The notes under the pieces were generated by a model, which was not told where the DNA came from, ran no database searches, and saw nothing but the letters and a program-made list of their open reading frames with translations. This document shows positions 24,764-34,057 of a stretch of 64,000 bases of DNA, one piece after another. The translations under genes were made by a program, and so were the position numbers. The stretch spans positions 1-64,000 of the forward strand of contig JAJEDE010000021.1 of assembly GCA_022821645.1 (NCBI GenBank), given 5' to 3'. The stretch is from Chloroflexota bacterium. GTDB lineage: Bacteria > Chloroflexota > UBA11872. How positions within the stretch are numbered: position 1 is the first letter of the stretch; each line of letters begins with the position of its first letter.

Positions 24764-25549
24764 ATGAACTCACGACGCGCGCTCAACGACGACCAGGTGG
24801 ACTCGTTCTGGCGCAACGGCTGGCTCGTCGTCGAAGATCTGTTATCGCCGGACGACGTTTCACGCCTCGGCCAGCGCGCCGACCAGATCGCCCGCGGCGA
24901 GACTGACGCCGCCCCGGAGCGAGTGCAGGCCGAAAAGGTCATTCGAGAAGGCGAAGCCACGGCTGCCGCCCGCGAGCTCGAGGTTCGGAAGCTCTACTGG
25001 CTGGCCGGCCAGGACCACGTCCTGCAAGACCATGCCCGCCATCCAGCGATCGTCGATGTCATAGCCGACCTGCTCGACACCGACGACATCAAGCTCTATG
25101 CCGACCAGCTTTTCATGAAGCCGCCGGCGATTGGCGCCGCGCAGCCGTGGCACCAGGACTCCAAATCCTTCATCGACATTTACCCCATGGACCTGGTAAC
25201 CGCCTGGGCCGCCATCGACGATTCCACCCTCGAGAACGGCTGCCTCGAATTCGTCTCCGGCAGCCACCGTTGGGGCCTCCTGAGCAACGAACAGATGGAC
25301 GAGCACCGCTCCCTCATCGGCAGCGACCCCGCGTTCATGCCGGACCCCGGGCCGCTGCGCTCAGGCAGTGTCAGCTTCCACCACAGCCTCACCTGGCACG
25401 CCAGCCGCGCCAACACCAGCACGGCCCGCCGCCGGGGCTACGCCGTCCACTACATGCGAGCCGAATCCCGCCGCACCGCTGCTCTGGAGGCGCCAAGGGT
25501 GCCGCCCCCGCTCCAGATCCGCGGACGCTCCTTCGAAGGCTGCGTCTAG
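24764..25549 (+). CDS. phytanoyl-CoA dioxygenase (PhyH) family protein, copy 2
   Basis: A 261-residue paralogue of the preceding gene. It keeps the H-x-D pair (PWHQDSKSF), SFHHSLTWHASRANTS and a MRAESRR end. GGAGGAGG lies 7 bases before the ATG. Alignment by eye is continuous over the whole length, including VDVIADLLDTDDIKLYADQLFMKPP, where the first copy has VDVIADLMGTDDIKLYGDQLFMKPP. It is convergent with the Gfo/Idh/MocA gene, the two stops only a few bases apart. Confidence 0.92.
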   Translation: MNSRRALNDDQVDSFWRNGWLVVEDLLSPDDVSRLGQRADQIARGETDAAPERVQAEKVIREGEATAAARELEVRKLYWLAGQDHVLQDHARHPAIVDVIADLLDTDDIKLYADQLFMKPPAIGAAQPWHQDSKSFIDIYPMDLVTAWAAIDDSTLENGCLEFVSGSHRWGLLSNEQMDEHRSLIGSDPAFMPDPGPLRSGSVSFHHSLTWHASRANTSTARRRGYAVHYMRAESRRTAALEAPRVPPPLQIRGRSFEGCV

Positions 25550-25554
25550 CCGGT

Positions 25555-26643
25555 CTACGGCGTCTCGGGAATCGAGACGGCCTGTCGCATGCCCGTCTCG
25601 GAAGAGCGGTACGCGGCTTGCACCGCCTCGTTCACCCACATCCCGGCTTCGTTCTCCAGCGGCGGCGGACCGCCAGTCAGGCACGACTGGAAGAACGCGC
25701 TGGTCATCAGGTTGTATTCGTCGTTTCTAGCGTCCTCGTCACTGAACGACCAGGACTTGTGCGGCGATCCGGCGTGGGCGCCCTGATGCGACATCCACTC
25801 CAGCGGTTCGCCGCGGCGCGTTCCGCCGGGATTGAACCGAAGCCATCCGTCGTGACCCCAAAGAATGAATCCAGAATGCCGCCCGGAACCGTACTCAGGC
25901 CGCGACACGTAGTAGCCGGCGCTCAGGTTGCCGACCATCCCGCTCTTGAATCCAACGGTTACCGAGGCCGCGTCCTCAACCGGCAGCGGCTCGCCGCCCA
26001 CGACGCCGGTAACTGCGCTGACCGATGCAAAATCGTCTCCAGTGATGTACCGCATCAGGTCGAGATAGTGGCAGCCGAGGAACGTCAGATACCCGCCGCC
26101 CGATCGCGCCTTATCGAAAATCCAGCCCCCCTGCAGCGTTTCCCACTGGTGCGTCCGGTCGTGATCGGCGATGAACCACGCCTGACACGCAAACAGGTCG
26201 CCCAGCAGACCATCGGCCACGATGCGCCGAGCCTCCCGCACGATGGCCCGCTGGCGGCTCACGTAGGCAATCGAAAAGTTGAGCCCCGCAGCCTGAGCCT
26301 TGCGATAGATGCGACGGTAATCGTCCAGGTCGGCGAATCCCGGCTTTTCGTGCCAGACGTGGCAGCCAGCGTCCAACGACGCCTCAATCATGGCCGGCAT
26401 GCGCCAGGCTTCCAGTGTGACCAGTGTTGCGGCGGGTTTGAAGTCGCTGAACAGGGCGTCGGAGTCGGTGTAGGTGGCCGTCACCCGGTCCCCAACGGCC
26501 TCCTTGGCTGCAGCGAACATTTCACCAGTGGCGTCAAGCACCGCGACTTCCCCAACTTCGGGATTCCTCGCCGCGGCGTACAGGGACCCCAGATGATTGC
26601 CGGTGGGTTCAATGATTAGCGCGACGCGCAGCGAATCACTCAC
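25555..26643 (-). CDS. Gfo/Idh/MocA-family oxidoreductase
   Basis: About 362 residues. The N-terminal Rossmann part (RVALIIEPTGNHLGSL, then LDATGEMFAAAKEA) and the CHVWHEKPGFADLDDYRRI segment, with the conserved EKP Lys, mark the NAD(P)-dependent sugar/inositol dehydrogenase family. The Rossmann start lacks the usual GxGxxG, having EPTGNHLG. The GTG at 26643 is preferred over an ATG at 26673 because GGGAG lies about 8 bases upstream of it. A second, distinct family member lies at 34058. It probably follows the 26709-27563 gene in a minus-strand transcript. Confidence 0.88.
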   Translation of the reverse strand: MSDSLRVALIIEPTGNHLGSLYAAARNPEVGEVAVLDATGEMFAAAKEAVGDRVTATYTDSDALFSDFKPAATLVTLEAWRMPAMIEASLDAGCHVWHEKPGFADLDDYRRIYRKAQAAGLNFSIAYVSRQRAIVREARRIVADGLLGDLFACQAWFIADHDRTHQWETLQGGWIFDKARSGGGYLTFLGCHYLDLMRYITGDDFASVSAVTGVVGGEPLPVEDAASVTVGFKSGMVGNLSAGYYVSRPEYGSGRHSGFILWGHDGWLRFNPGGTRRGEPLEWMSHQGAHAGSPHKSWSFSDEDARNDEYNLMTSAFFQSCLTGGPPPLENEAGMWVNEAVQAAYRSSETGMRQAVSIPETP

Positions 26644-26708
26644 AGGACGGCTCCCGATGGGCGCGTCGCGCACCGCGACGCCGTAATTGGAGAGTGTGCC
26701 CCGCTTGG

Positions 26709-27563
26709 CTATCCCTCGCCAGACACGCGCGCGATTGTGATCTCGGCTTCGCGCGTCCAGACCTCGTTGAACACCAGAGGCTTTGGCCGCCCACGAGTTA
26801 CACCGGGTGGCTCGATAGCGCCTTCGCGAAGTTCGTTGCGGTCGCGCCCACGAACTTCGTGGTACCAGTGCAACTCGCTGGCCGCCGGCTCGATCTCGCG
26901 CCTCAGGATGAACTCCACGTGCTGGAAGTCGCTGAACGCCACGCCGGCCAGAAAGACGCGATCAAGTCCGTTGCCGTCCCAGGTGGCTACGTCCGGCAGG
27001 ATCACGGGCTCGGTGCAGACCTGGAACTTCCCGTTCTTTTCGTCGAAGTTGATCAACTCGACTGGGAACTCGACGGTCACGGCCAGTTTCCGGGCCTCGT
27101 CGCGGTAGGTACAGGAGGCGTTCAACAGCGCACCGGCCCGAGTGGCCTCGATTACCTCAGGAACTGATGCCAGCGGCTCGGCGTGCGCATAGTGTCGAAT
27201 GTCGACATCGAACCTGGCGTAGTTGTCAGCAAGCAACTGGCGACTGAGGTTCTCGGCTTCGCTTGAAGGCTGCTTTCCGATGGGAATGCCGAGCGTCTCC
27301 GAAAAGACCGCTCGGTATTCACCACTCGGAATCTGAAACAGGTTGTCGCCGACGATCGTGTACTCGGCCCGACAGGGCGCGATCACATAGCAGGTAAATG
27401 GCTCGCCCTCGTCTGGGGTGATCGTCAACCTCGCGTCGGCCTTGAGCCGAACGCAAATCACATCGCCAGGATCTGCTAGCAGACCACCAGTGTATTTGTA
27501 GACGGGATCGGGTTCGTGCGGATGGTGCGTCCAGGTCAGGAAGGAGCGCGAGAAGTCAATCAT
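26709..27563 (-). CDS. hypothetical protein, mostly beta-strand
   Basis: 284 residues, family not recognised. It starts MIDFSRSFLTWTHHPHEPDP and alternates short hydrophobic strands with charged turns (VICVRLKADARLTITPDEGE, YVIAPCRAEYTIV). It has no signal peptide or membrane helix. The start at 27563 has GGAG 8 bases upstream. It lies 65 bases upstream of the Gfo/Idh/MocA gene on the same strand, so it may act on the same substrate. Confidence 0.72.
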   Translation of the reverse strand: MIDFSRSFLTWTHHPHEPDPVYKYTGGLLADPGDVICVRLKADARLTITPDEGEPFTCYVIAPCRAEYTIVGDNLFQIPSGEYRAVFSETLGIPIGKQPSSEAENLSRQLLADNYARFDVDIRHYAHAEPLASVPEVIEATRAGALLNASCTYRDEARKLAVTVEFPVELINFDEKNGKFQVCTEPVILPDVATWDGNGLDRVFLAGVAFSDFQHVEFILRREIEPAASELHWYHEVRGRDRNELREGAIEPPGVTRGRPKPLVFNEVWTREAEITIARVSGEG

Positions 27564-27661
27564 GTCGGACTCCGGCATCGGCGCAGACGGCGAGCATAGC
27601 GGGGCCGACAGATCGCCGCCTCGGGTTACGCTGGCTCGGTTGACGTCTGCGCGACTCTGTC

Positions 27662-29662
27662 TTGATTGCTGAACCGTACGAGTACCTCACGACACTGCTG
27701 ATTGCGCTGCTTCCGTGCGCGGCGGGACTGCAGATTGCTCGCTGGTTGCTTCCACATGAGCGTCGGCTCTTGGTCTTGGGCGGGGTGGGCCTTGGGGTGG
27801 GCATTGGCCTGGTGACGTTTGGGATCGCCGCGCTCGTGCAGGTTGTCCCCCTGCTGGTCGCTGGGGCTGCGGTCAACGCCATGAGCGCTCTTCTGGCCGC
27901 GCGGCTTGCCTGGCAATGGCGGCGCGATCCACTGCGCGTTGACCTCGGCAAATGGCCCTGGCTTGTCGGCTCGCTGCTGCTGCTCATTCTGTTCATTAGT
28001 GGCGTCGAGTTTGTTTCCAGCATCTGGCATGCCAATACGCACGAGAACCTGCTGATCCGGCTTGGACTGGCCGCGCACTTCCTGGCGGGTAACTGGCCGC
28101 CGGCGCATCCATGGGAGCCGGACACGGTCTTCTTCTACCGGTTTGGCGCACCACTCTGGACGGCGGCAGTGGCACTAATCGGTGGCGCCGACGTATTCGC
28201 AGCCGGTCTATCGGTGACTCTGGTCAGCGTACTGGCGTGCCTGTGGGGTGTTGCGGCAGCTGTGACGCTGCTCACGGACAAGTCCACCGGGCTGCTGGCC
28301 GGATTGCTCGTCGCGGTCGCTGGGCCGCAGAACTTTCTCGCACTTCCGAACGCTCCATTCGGCGAACTGACGGCTTCGAGTGCCCAGAAGCTTGTCGATA
28401 TTGGGCCGGCTCGTCTGCAAGAAGGCTATGTGCTCGGCGAGTCCTTTCAGCAGCTCATCCCGTTCAGCTACACCCTTGTGGTGGGACTGGCGGCCGCAGC
28501 GGGAGTTGGTGCTTTGGCGGTTGCCATGTCCGGGGGGCATGCCCGACTTGCTCCCAGTTTGTTGATTGGCAGTCTTGCCTTTGCCGGAATAGGCGTTATT
28601 GCCGAGCACGTGTTTCCGGTGATGGCTGCCGGCCTTCTCATGCCTGTGCCTGTGCTTGCGCTGTCCAACCGGCGAAGAGAGGCGGTGGCGCTTGTTGGTC
28701 TAGTTCTCGCCGCATCTTTGATGGCGTTAGTGCCCGAAGGCCCGCTGGCCGAATTCGCTCGCGGCCCCGACCGAGCAGGCTTTCTCCGGCTTGACACGAC
28801 GGACCTCTTCACAGTTCCTACGCACGGGCTGTTTCCTGAACCCTCACTCTTTTTGTCTACGGTCCCCGTGACGCGCGCGGGCGTGTTGGACCCGGTGACC
28901 TGGAAGGGGTTCGGCTGGGCGCTGATAGCCGTCGCAGGGTCGGTAGTTGTGGCTTCGCTTAAGCGCCGCATCGGCCTCGCGGCACCGGCAGCCGTAGGGC
29001 TCTTCGCATTACTGATGCCGGGCTTCTTATACGACGAACTTAACCCGTGGAACACTTGGCGCTTCACCCAGGTCGGTCTGCTGCTCGCCGCGCCGGCGCT
29101 GGCGATCCTGGTGACGGCCCTGTGGCGCTGGCGGCGAGTTGGCACCTGGCTGGCGCGCCTCGTTGCGTCTGGTCTGTTCGCACTGGCTGCCGGCACTTGG
29201 CTCGTGAGTCTTGCCTTGCTGCCCGGTGTGGTGCGAACGTCCGAGAGCCCGGTGCTTGGGGAGGAGCTCGCGGCAGCACGATTTGCGGCCGAGCTTGACT
29301 ATCCCCAGCGCGCTCTCTTGCTCCCCGGACCGCGAACGTTCATCGAGTTGAGCAGCAGCATGGCTGACGGCATGCACAAGTACGCCGTGACGTTTGGTCG
29401 GCTGCAGGTTCCGATGGGATTCGACAACAGGGGCTCGCGAGAGCGGTATGCCGATGTTTACGCCAGGGCTCAGGACGAACTCGTCCCCGAAGATCTCAGC
29501 GCATTAGGAGTCGATGTCGTCTATACCGCGCCGAACCACCTGAGCCCCGAGCAGCAAGTCTTGCTTGAGCAGGTAGTGGCGCATGGACGGCTTGCGCCGG
29601 TGTTTATCAGTTCAGGCGGCGCGCGCGTGATCTATCGGGTGGTGGACGACGACGATGGCTAG
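27662..29662 (+). CDS. polytopic membrane protein, GT-C-like
   Basis: 666 residues with about 12 hydrophobic segments, starting at a TTG (YLTTLLIALLPCAAGLQIA). Loops include WHANTHENLLIRLGLAAHFL and WPPAHPWEPDTVFFYRFG; an acidic/aromatic first large loop is a feature of GT-C-fold glycosyltransferases and related mannosyltransferase-like proteins. The C-terminal 130 residues are soluble (SSSMADGMHKYAVTFG). The specific activity is unknown. It overlaps the next gene by 8 bases, so the two work together. Confidence 0.8.
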   Translation: MIAEPYEYLTTLLIALLPCAAGLQIARWLLPHERRLLVLGGVGLGVGIGLVTFGIAALVQVVPLLVAGAAVNAMSALLAARLAWQWRRDPLRVDLGKWPWLVGSLLLLILFISGVEFVSSIWHANTHENLLIRLGLAAHFLAGNWPPAHPWEPDTVFFYRFGAPLWTAAVALIGGADVFAAGLSVTLVSVLACLWGVAAAVTLLTDKSTGLLAGLLVAVAGPQNFLALPNAPFGELTASSAQKLVDIGPARLQEGYVLGESFQQLIPFSYTLVVGLAAAAGVGALAVAMSGGHARLAPSLLIGSLAFAGIGVIAEHVFPVMAAGLLMPVPVLALSNRRREAVALVGLVLAASLMALVPEGPLAEFARGPDRAGFLRLDTTDLFTVPTHGLFPEPSLFLSTVPVTRAGVLDPVTWKGFGWALIAVAGSVVVASLKRRIGLAAPAAVGLFALLMPGFLYDELNPWNTWRFTQVGLLLAAPALAILVTALWRWRRVGTWLARLVASGLFALAAGTWLVSLALLPGVVRTSESPVLGEELAAARFAAELDYPQRALLLPGPRTFIELSSSMADGMHKYAVTFGRLQVPMGFDNRGSRERYADVYARAQDELVPEDLSALGVDVVYTAPNHLSPEQQVLLEQVVAHGRLAPVFISSGGARVIYRVVDDDDG

Positions 29663-30404
29663 GCGATATATCGTCAACGCCTTCGCGGCAGTTGTGGTTG
29701 TCGGGATCTGGGGCGCGGTGATGCTCATCCCGGTCGACTGGCCCCTCACCACGTATCAGAAGGAAAGTGCAGTCTTTCCCCTGGGACCGGTCTCGGCCGA
29801 CGTGCAGCCAGGCCAGATTCTCACGGCGGCCGAGCCATTTGACACGCTGGCCGCGCCAGTGATGGTAGGAGGCCCTCTGGACAGTGCTGTGGTACTAAGC
29901 ACCCGCCTACGTCTTGACGGCCCGCATGGTTCGACGGTCGCCGAATCCGCGAACACCACGGTCGTGTCGACCCATCGAAGGTTTGAGATGGCGCTCTTTC
30001 GATTCCCAGACACGCTGTCGGCCCAAAGGGAGTATTTCGTCGAATTCGACATTCCGCGCGGAACCCGCTGGCCGGTCTTTCTTGCGGCAGTCGGCGGTGA
30101 TACGAACCCTGAGGGACAGTTGTTCATGCGCGGTGAACCGACGCATGAGGGACAGGATCTTGTCTATCAACTGCTACGCCGCCAGTCGGTAAGCGCGCGC
30201 CTGCCGGCATGGTGGGTCGACAACCCAGGCGCCATTGCGGTCGGCATTGGTCTGCTTGTATTTGTTCACCTGACCAGCTTCGCCGCTCTGCACGCACTTG
30301 TGCCGCCCGCCCGTCGACGTTTGCAGACCATCTTTGTGCCTGGACTGGTACCGCCGGTACTCCTGGTCGGCGCGTACTTCGTGCTCTTGTTCGCTGTGCT
30401 CTAG
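29655..30404 (+). CDS. membrane protein with extracytoplasmic beta domain
   Basis: 249 residues: one N-terminal membrane helix (AAVVVVGIWGAVMLIPV), an extracytoplasmic region of about 160 residues rich in beta strands (VVLSTRLRLDGPHGSTV, YFVEFDIPRGTRWPVFLA), and two C-terminal helices. The ATG at 29655 lies inside the end of the preceding gene, so translation is coupled. No family is recognised. It is probably a partner of the polytopic membrane protein. Confidence 0.75.
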   Translation: MARRYIVNAFAAVVVVGIWGAVMLIPVDWPLTTYQKESAVFPLGPVSADVQPGQILTAAEPFDTLAAPVMVGGPLDSAVVLSTRLRLDGPHGSTVAESANTTVVSTHRRFEMALFRFPDTLSAQREYFVEFDIPRGTRWPVFLAAVGGDTNPEGQLFMRGEPTHEGQDLVYQLLRRQSVSARLPAWWVDNPGAIAVGIGLLVFVHLTSFAALHALVPPARRRLQTIFVPGLVPPVLLVGAYFVLLFAVL

Positions 30405-30464
30405 CGGCGCGATGACGCGTGGCCGCGCTAGGCTCATGCTCGGCGTGGCGGGGAGATCAGTACT

Positions 30465-31607
30465 TTGAAAATCACAGGGGTGGCCTGCGACTTCATTAAC
30501 GACGGCTCGCGGAACTGGCCGATCGTGCGTGTCATGACCGATGCCGGCATCACCGGAATCGGAGAGGCCTATCCGGTCGGTCCAGACAAGGCCGTCGCCG
30601 AGACGGTTCGCTATTTCGAAGACTGGGTGCTCGGCTTTGACCCCTTTGACGGCGAGCGCATCTGGCATGAGCTATATGCCGGCAGCCGTTTTCCGACTGG
30701 CTCGGTGATCACCGCCGCGATCAGCGGCATCGACCAGGCACTCTGGGACATCAAGGGCAAGGCGCTCGATACACCGGTCTACCAATTGCTCGGCGGCAAG
30801 GTCCGCGACCGTGTGCGGGTATACCAGTCGGCGCGCGGCGATACGCCGGAAGCTATGGGCGAACACGCTAGGCAACTCATCGAGACATACGGCTACACGG
30901 CGCTCAAGATCGGCCCGTCCGGGCCGGATGGCGACTTGGATCCGTGGGGTGTGCAACTCGACACGGCTGAGCGGCGCATGGCGGCGGTGCGGGCGGCGGT
31001 GGGCGATGCCATTGATATTGGCGTCGACCCGCACGCCAAGATCCTCGAACCCGCGCGTGCCCTGGAAATGGCCGAGCGCATCAGCCCGTACCGACCCTTC
31101 TTCTTTGAAGAGCCGGTGCGGCCCGAGCAGTTCGAACCGCTGGCCAAGCTGGCCCGCAAGTCGCCGATCCCCATCGCCACCGGGGAGTGTCTCTACACGA
31201 AATTCGAGTTCCAGCGTCTGCTCGCCACTGGTGCCGCGGACATCATTCAGCCTGACGTCTGCGTGACCGGCGGCCTGACCGAGATGAAAAAGATCGCGGC
31301 CATGGCCGAAGCGCACTACGTGAGCGTCGCGCCGCACAATCCGCTCGGACCGCTGGCCACGGCAGTGAATGTCCACTTCGCCGCGACGGCGCCCAACTTC
31401 CTGATTCTCGAGTACCACGCCGACGACGCGGGCGTTCGTGCCGAGGTGCTGGACGAGCCAATCCAACTGAACGACGGGTACGTGTCGATTCCGGAACGGC
31501 CCGGACTGGGCGTGGAACTGAGCGATGGGATCTTGGAGAAGTACCCCTACCGGCCGTGGCGCCGAGGCCGTCCCACGAAAGCGGACGGCATGCTGGCCTT
31601 CATCTAG
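30465..31607 (+). CDS. mandelate racemase/muconate lactonizing enzyme-family dehydratase
   Basis: 380 residues of the enolase superfamily. The N-terminal capping domain is followed by an (alpha/beta)7-beta barrel. ALKIGPSG carries the K-x-G/K-type general base, FFEEPVRPEQF and TGECLYTKFEF the metal-binding Glu residues, and VAPHNPLGPL the C-terminal His. This arrangement is seen in galactonate-type sugar-acid dehydratases. TTG start with GGGGAG about 9 bases upstream. It follows the membrane-protein pair by 60 bases and precedes a lipoprotein gene by 2 bases. Confidence 0.9.
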   Translation: MKITGVACDFINDGSRNWPIVRVMTDAGITGIGEAYPVGPDKAVAETVRYFEDWVLGFDPFDGERIWHELYAGSRFPTGSVITAAISGIDQALWDIKGKALDTPVYQLLGGKVRDRVRVYQSARGDTPEAMGEHARQLIETYGYTALKIGPSGPDGDLDPWGVQLDTAERRMAAVRAAVGDAIDIGVDPHAKILEPARALEMAERISPYRPFFFEEPVRPEQFEPLAKLARKSPIPIATGECLYTKFEFQRLLATGAADIIQPDVCVTGGLTEMKKIAAMAEAHYVSVAPHNPLGPLATAVNVHFAATAPNFLILEYHADDAGVRAEVLDEPIQLNDGYVSIPERPGLGVELSDGILEKYPYRPWRRGRPTKADGMLAFI

Positions 31608-31609
31608 AG

Positions 31610-32377
31610 GTGCACCGGTACGTATGGGGTCTTCGGAGATTCGGATTGCTCCTACTCTTCGTGGGAGCGACCGTCGCTGCCGGCCTGCTAACTGGATGCG
31701 GCGAGAGTTCGCCAACTCCAGAAGAATCTGGCGGGCTATCCGCCGCCGCGTTCGACCGCTCGGCGTTCGACGCGACGGTCGCTGGCGGTGAAGTGTCCGT
31801 ATCGGCTCGCCTCACATCACCGACGAACGACGGTGATGGCGACGTGCGCGTCGAAGTTGATCGGCGTCCGACCGACATGACGATCCGCCTGGCCGTTTCG
31901 ATTGTTCGCGAATCCGGACACGTGGCTTTCGAGTTAATCGAAGTCGGCGAAAAGACCTACTTCCGACAGGGTCAGGCAGACGCCGATAACGAGTGGATCT
32001 CCGCTGACCTAAATGCCACCGGCACCGAAATACCCAGTGTCAAGTCACTGGCCGCGGCCTTTCCGGTCGTCGGCGACGTCGTCGGGTCGGTTCGCGCCGA
32101 GGGTTGGGCCGAGCAAGGCGCTGAACCGTGTCCCTCGACCGGAACCTGCATTGTTCTCACGAATCCCGCCTACGAATTCGCCAGCCTGTTTGTGGACTCG
32201 CAGTCGTACCGTCCTGTGCACATTCGACTGGCCAGACCCGGCATGCGGGCGGCCGGTGAGATCGAGATCGACTGGATGGCCGCGGCTTCGGTCAAGCCGC
32301 CGGCAAACGCCCGGCCTGTCGACGCAGGGGATTTCCAGGCGGCACTTGGGCCTGTCCTGCAAGCGCTCGGACTGTAG
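31610..32377 (+). CDS. lipoprotein, LppX/LprG-like
   Basis: About 255 residues with a signal peptide (RRFGLLLLFVGATVAAGLLTGC, lipobox LTGC) and a mature domain of beta strands. It contains VGEKTYFRQGQAD and NEWISADLNATG, a pattern seen in LppX/LprAFG-type lipid-binding lipoproteins. The GTG at 31610 follows the dehydratase stop by 2 bases; an ATG at 31556 inside that gene is less likely. The role is unknown; surface lipid binding is possible. Confidence 0.75.
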   Translation: MHRYVWGLRRFGLLLLFVGATVAAGLLTGCGESSPTPEESGGLSAAAFDRSAFDATVAGGEVSVSARLTSPTNDGDGDVRVEVDRRPTDMTIRLAVSIVRESGHVAFELIEVGEKTYFRQGQADADNEWISADLNATGTEIPSVKSLAAAFPVVGDVVGSVRAEGWAEQGAEPCPSTGTCIVLTNPAYEFASLFVDSQSYRPVHIRLARPGMRAAGEIEIDWMAAASVKPPANARPVDAGDFQAALGPVLQALGL

Positions 32378-32399
32378 TAGCGATCGGTCCCCCAGGCGA

Positions 32400-32759
32400 C
32401 TAGGGCGATTCGGAAATCAGCGTGAAGCCGTTGACCACGCCTTCGTCGATCGGACCGGCGTGCGCGGTTCGCCAGAACCGAATGAAGGGACGCAGGGCCT
32501 CGGGAACATCGTCTCGATCAGACATGTCGCCCGCCATATCCACGGTCTTCACCGCATCGTCCAGACCCGAATAGATGTGAATGCTCCCGTAGTCGTATTC
32601 GCTTGGCGCCAGGGCGTGGGTGTCAGCCTTGAATCCGCGCAGCAGCAGAATTCGCTCGATGCCCCAGGTTGGTGGTGCTTCTCGAAACGCCTCTTCGAAA
32701 GCTGCCGGATCGGCGTCGTCGCGTAGCTTGTAGAAGCGGATCGAAACGTACTGCGGCAT
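32400..32759 (-). CDS. small alpha/beta-barrel-like hypothetical protein (EthD-like size)
   Basis: 119 residues: MPQYVSIRFYKLRDDADPAAF and a WGIERILLLRGF strand suggest a dimeric alpha-beta barrel fold, but the family cannot be fixed. AAAGGA lies 7 bases before the ATG. It follows the 32793-34010 gene after a 33-base gap and may be cotranscribed. Confidence 0.7.
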   Translation of the reverse strand: MPQYVSIRFYKLRDDADPAAFEEAFREAPPTWGIERILLLRGFKADTHALAPSEYDYGSIHIYSGLDDAVKTVDMAGDMSDRDDVPEALRPFIRFWRTAHAGPIDEGVVNGFTLISESP

Positions 32760-32792
32760 GGCGTTTCCTTTCCGGGACCTGGCGGCGGGCGG

Positions 32793-34010
32793 CTATCCCA
32801 GGTGTTCGCGGAGAACTGAGCCGGCGTGCGCGAGCGTGGCCGGGGCCAGCAGGCCGAAGTTGTACACCATTACCCGGTTGGGCTTAATTTCGCCCAGCCG
32901 CCGAGCACGTGCCACAAAGCCTGGGCCGTGCGGATCGACCTCGTGATGCGCCGTCTGGTTGACCGTAATCTCGATGTCGGCGCCGGCATCACGCACCGTG
33001 CGCACCTGCGCGTCGGCGACGTTCGAGTTATTCGTGGGATCCGAGATCATCAGCGCGCCAATCGTGTCCAGCAGGTCGGCAAGGCGCAGACCGTGGTTGG
33101 CCCAACCGAGCGAGGCTTCGCTGATGCCCACCCGCACGCGGCTGCGCCGTAACGCGTGGCGAATGGCTTGCACCAGTCCTGTCGCTGCCTGCTCACGCGC
33201 TTCCAGGTAACCCCGAAACTCCTCGTCGGCTTCGCAGCGTTCCGCTACTTGCGCGGGCAGGTCTTCGTCAGCCGCGGCTGGACCCGGTACAGCTTCAAGG
33301 CGTTCGCGAAGTTCGCGGGCTACGGATGAGCGCACGTCCTCTGGATCGACGCCGTGAGCACGCGCCGCCGACATGGAGTGTTCATTGAAGCAGAGTCCCG
33401 CCAGAAACTGCGTCCACGCGTCCATGTGCACCAGGATGCGCGGGCGCACCCACCCATAGCTGAAGTCCGGGTAGCCGACGTTTTCAAGCGTCAGGCCGCT
33501 TATCGAGTACTGGTCGCATAGATCGGCCAGCATGTCGGGGAGATACGCCTGAATGTCCGGATGGGCCGGGCAGGTCGCGGCAAAGCTGCGGTGGCCGAAC
33601 GCGTTTTCGATGGCCGTATCCGGATAGGCGCGCGCAAGCCACGGCTGAAACATCCCGATGACCCAGGCGTTGAGTTGCATTCCTCGCGACTCGGCGCCCC
33701 GCGAAGTCTGTTCATAGACCGCCAAGACCTCAGGTTCTTTAAAGAGCGCGGGTTTGATCCGGCCGTATCGCTCCGCTCGGGCGGGAAAGTACACGGCGCC
33801 CTGCTCCGAATAGAACTGCGAGCGCCGGCGATTGCGTGGCGAGAATGTCGATATCGCGTGGTAATTGGGGCAGAGCTCGATCGCGTCGAACCCGTGCGCC
33901 GCCAGCCAGTCCAGCGCCGAATCGACGCCTTCGTCGGCGAGGTCCCAAGGATAGGCCCAAACAGAAAGTCGAGGGGGCACGGTAGGCTGACGCTGCTGCG
34001 AACGGCTCAT
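32793..34010 (-). CDS. putative TIM-barrel protein, glycoside-hydrolase-like
   Basis: 405 residues. ARLSVWAYPW-type start (PRLSVWAYPWDLADEGVDS), FDAIELCPNYHA, SGLTLENVGYPDFSYGW and VRVGISEASLGW look like successive beta strands of a (beta/alpha)8 barrel with acidic residues at their ends. This is as in hydrolases or sugar-phosphate isomerase/epimerase-like proteins. No catalytic pair could be assigned. It has no signal peptide. It is divergent from the Gfo/Idh/MocA gene at 34058. Confidence 0.7.
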   Translation of the reverse strand: MSRSQQRQPTVPPRLSVWAYPWDLADEGVDSALDWLAAHGFDAIELCPNYHAISTFSPRNRRRSQFYSEQGAVYFPARAERYGRIKPALFKEPEVLAVYEQTSRGAESRGMQLNAWVIGMFQPWLARAYPDTAIENAFGHRSFAATCPAHPDIQAYLPDMLADLCDQYSISGLTLENVGYPDFSYGWVRPRILVHMDAWTQFLAGLCFNEHSMSAARAHGVDPEDVRSSVARELRERLEAVPGPAAADEDLPAQVAERCEADEEFRGYLEAREQAATGLVQAIRHALRRSRVRVGISEASLGWANHGLRLADLLDTIGALMISDPTNNSNVADAQVRTVRDAGADIEITVNQTAHHEVDPHGPGFVARARRLGEIKPNRVMVYNFGLLAPATLAHAGSVLREHLG

Positions 34011-34057
34011 CCTAGGCTATGGGTTGAGTTGCCGTCGCTCTGAAGGAAGACGCCGTA

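Noticed and set aside
25147-26619. Plus-strand open frame (490 codons) across PhyH copy 2 and the Gfo/Idh/MocA gene
   Set aside because: Antisense or out of frame to two clear genes, and with no recognisable motif.
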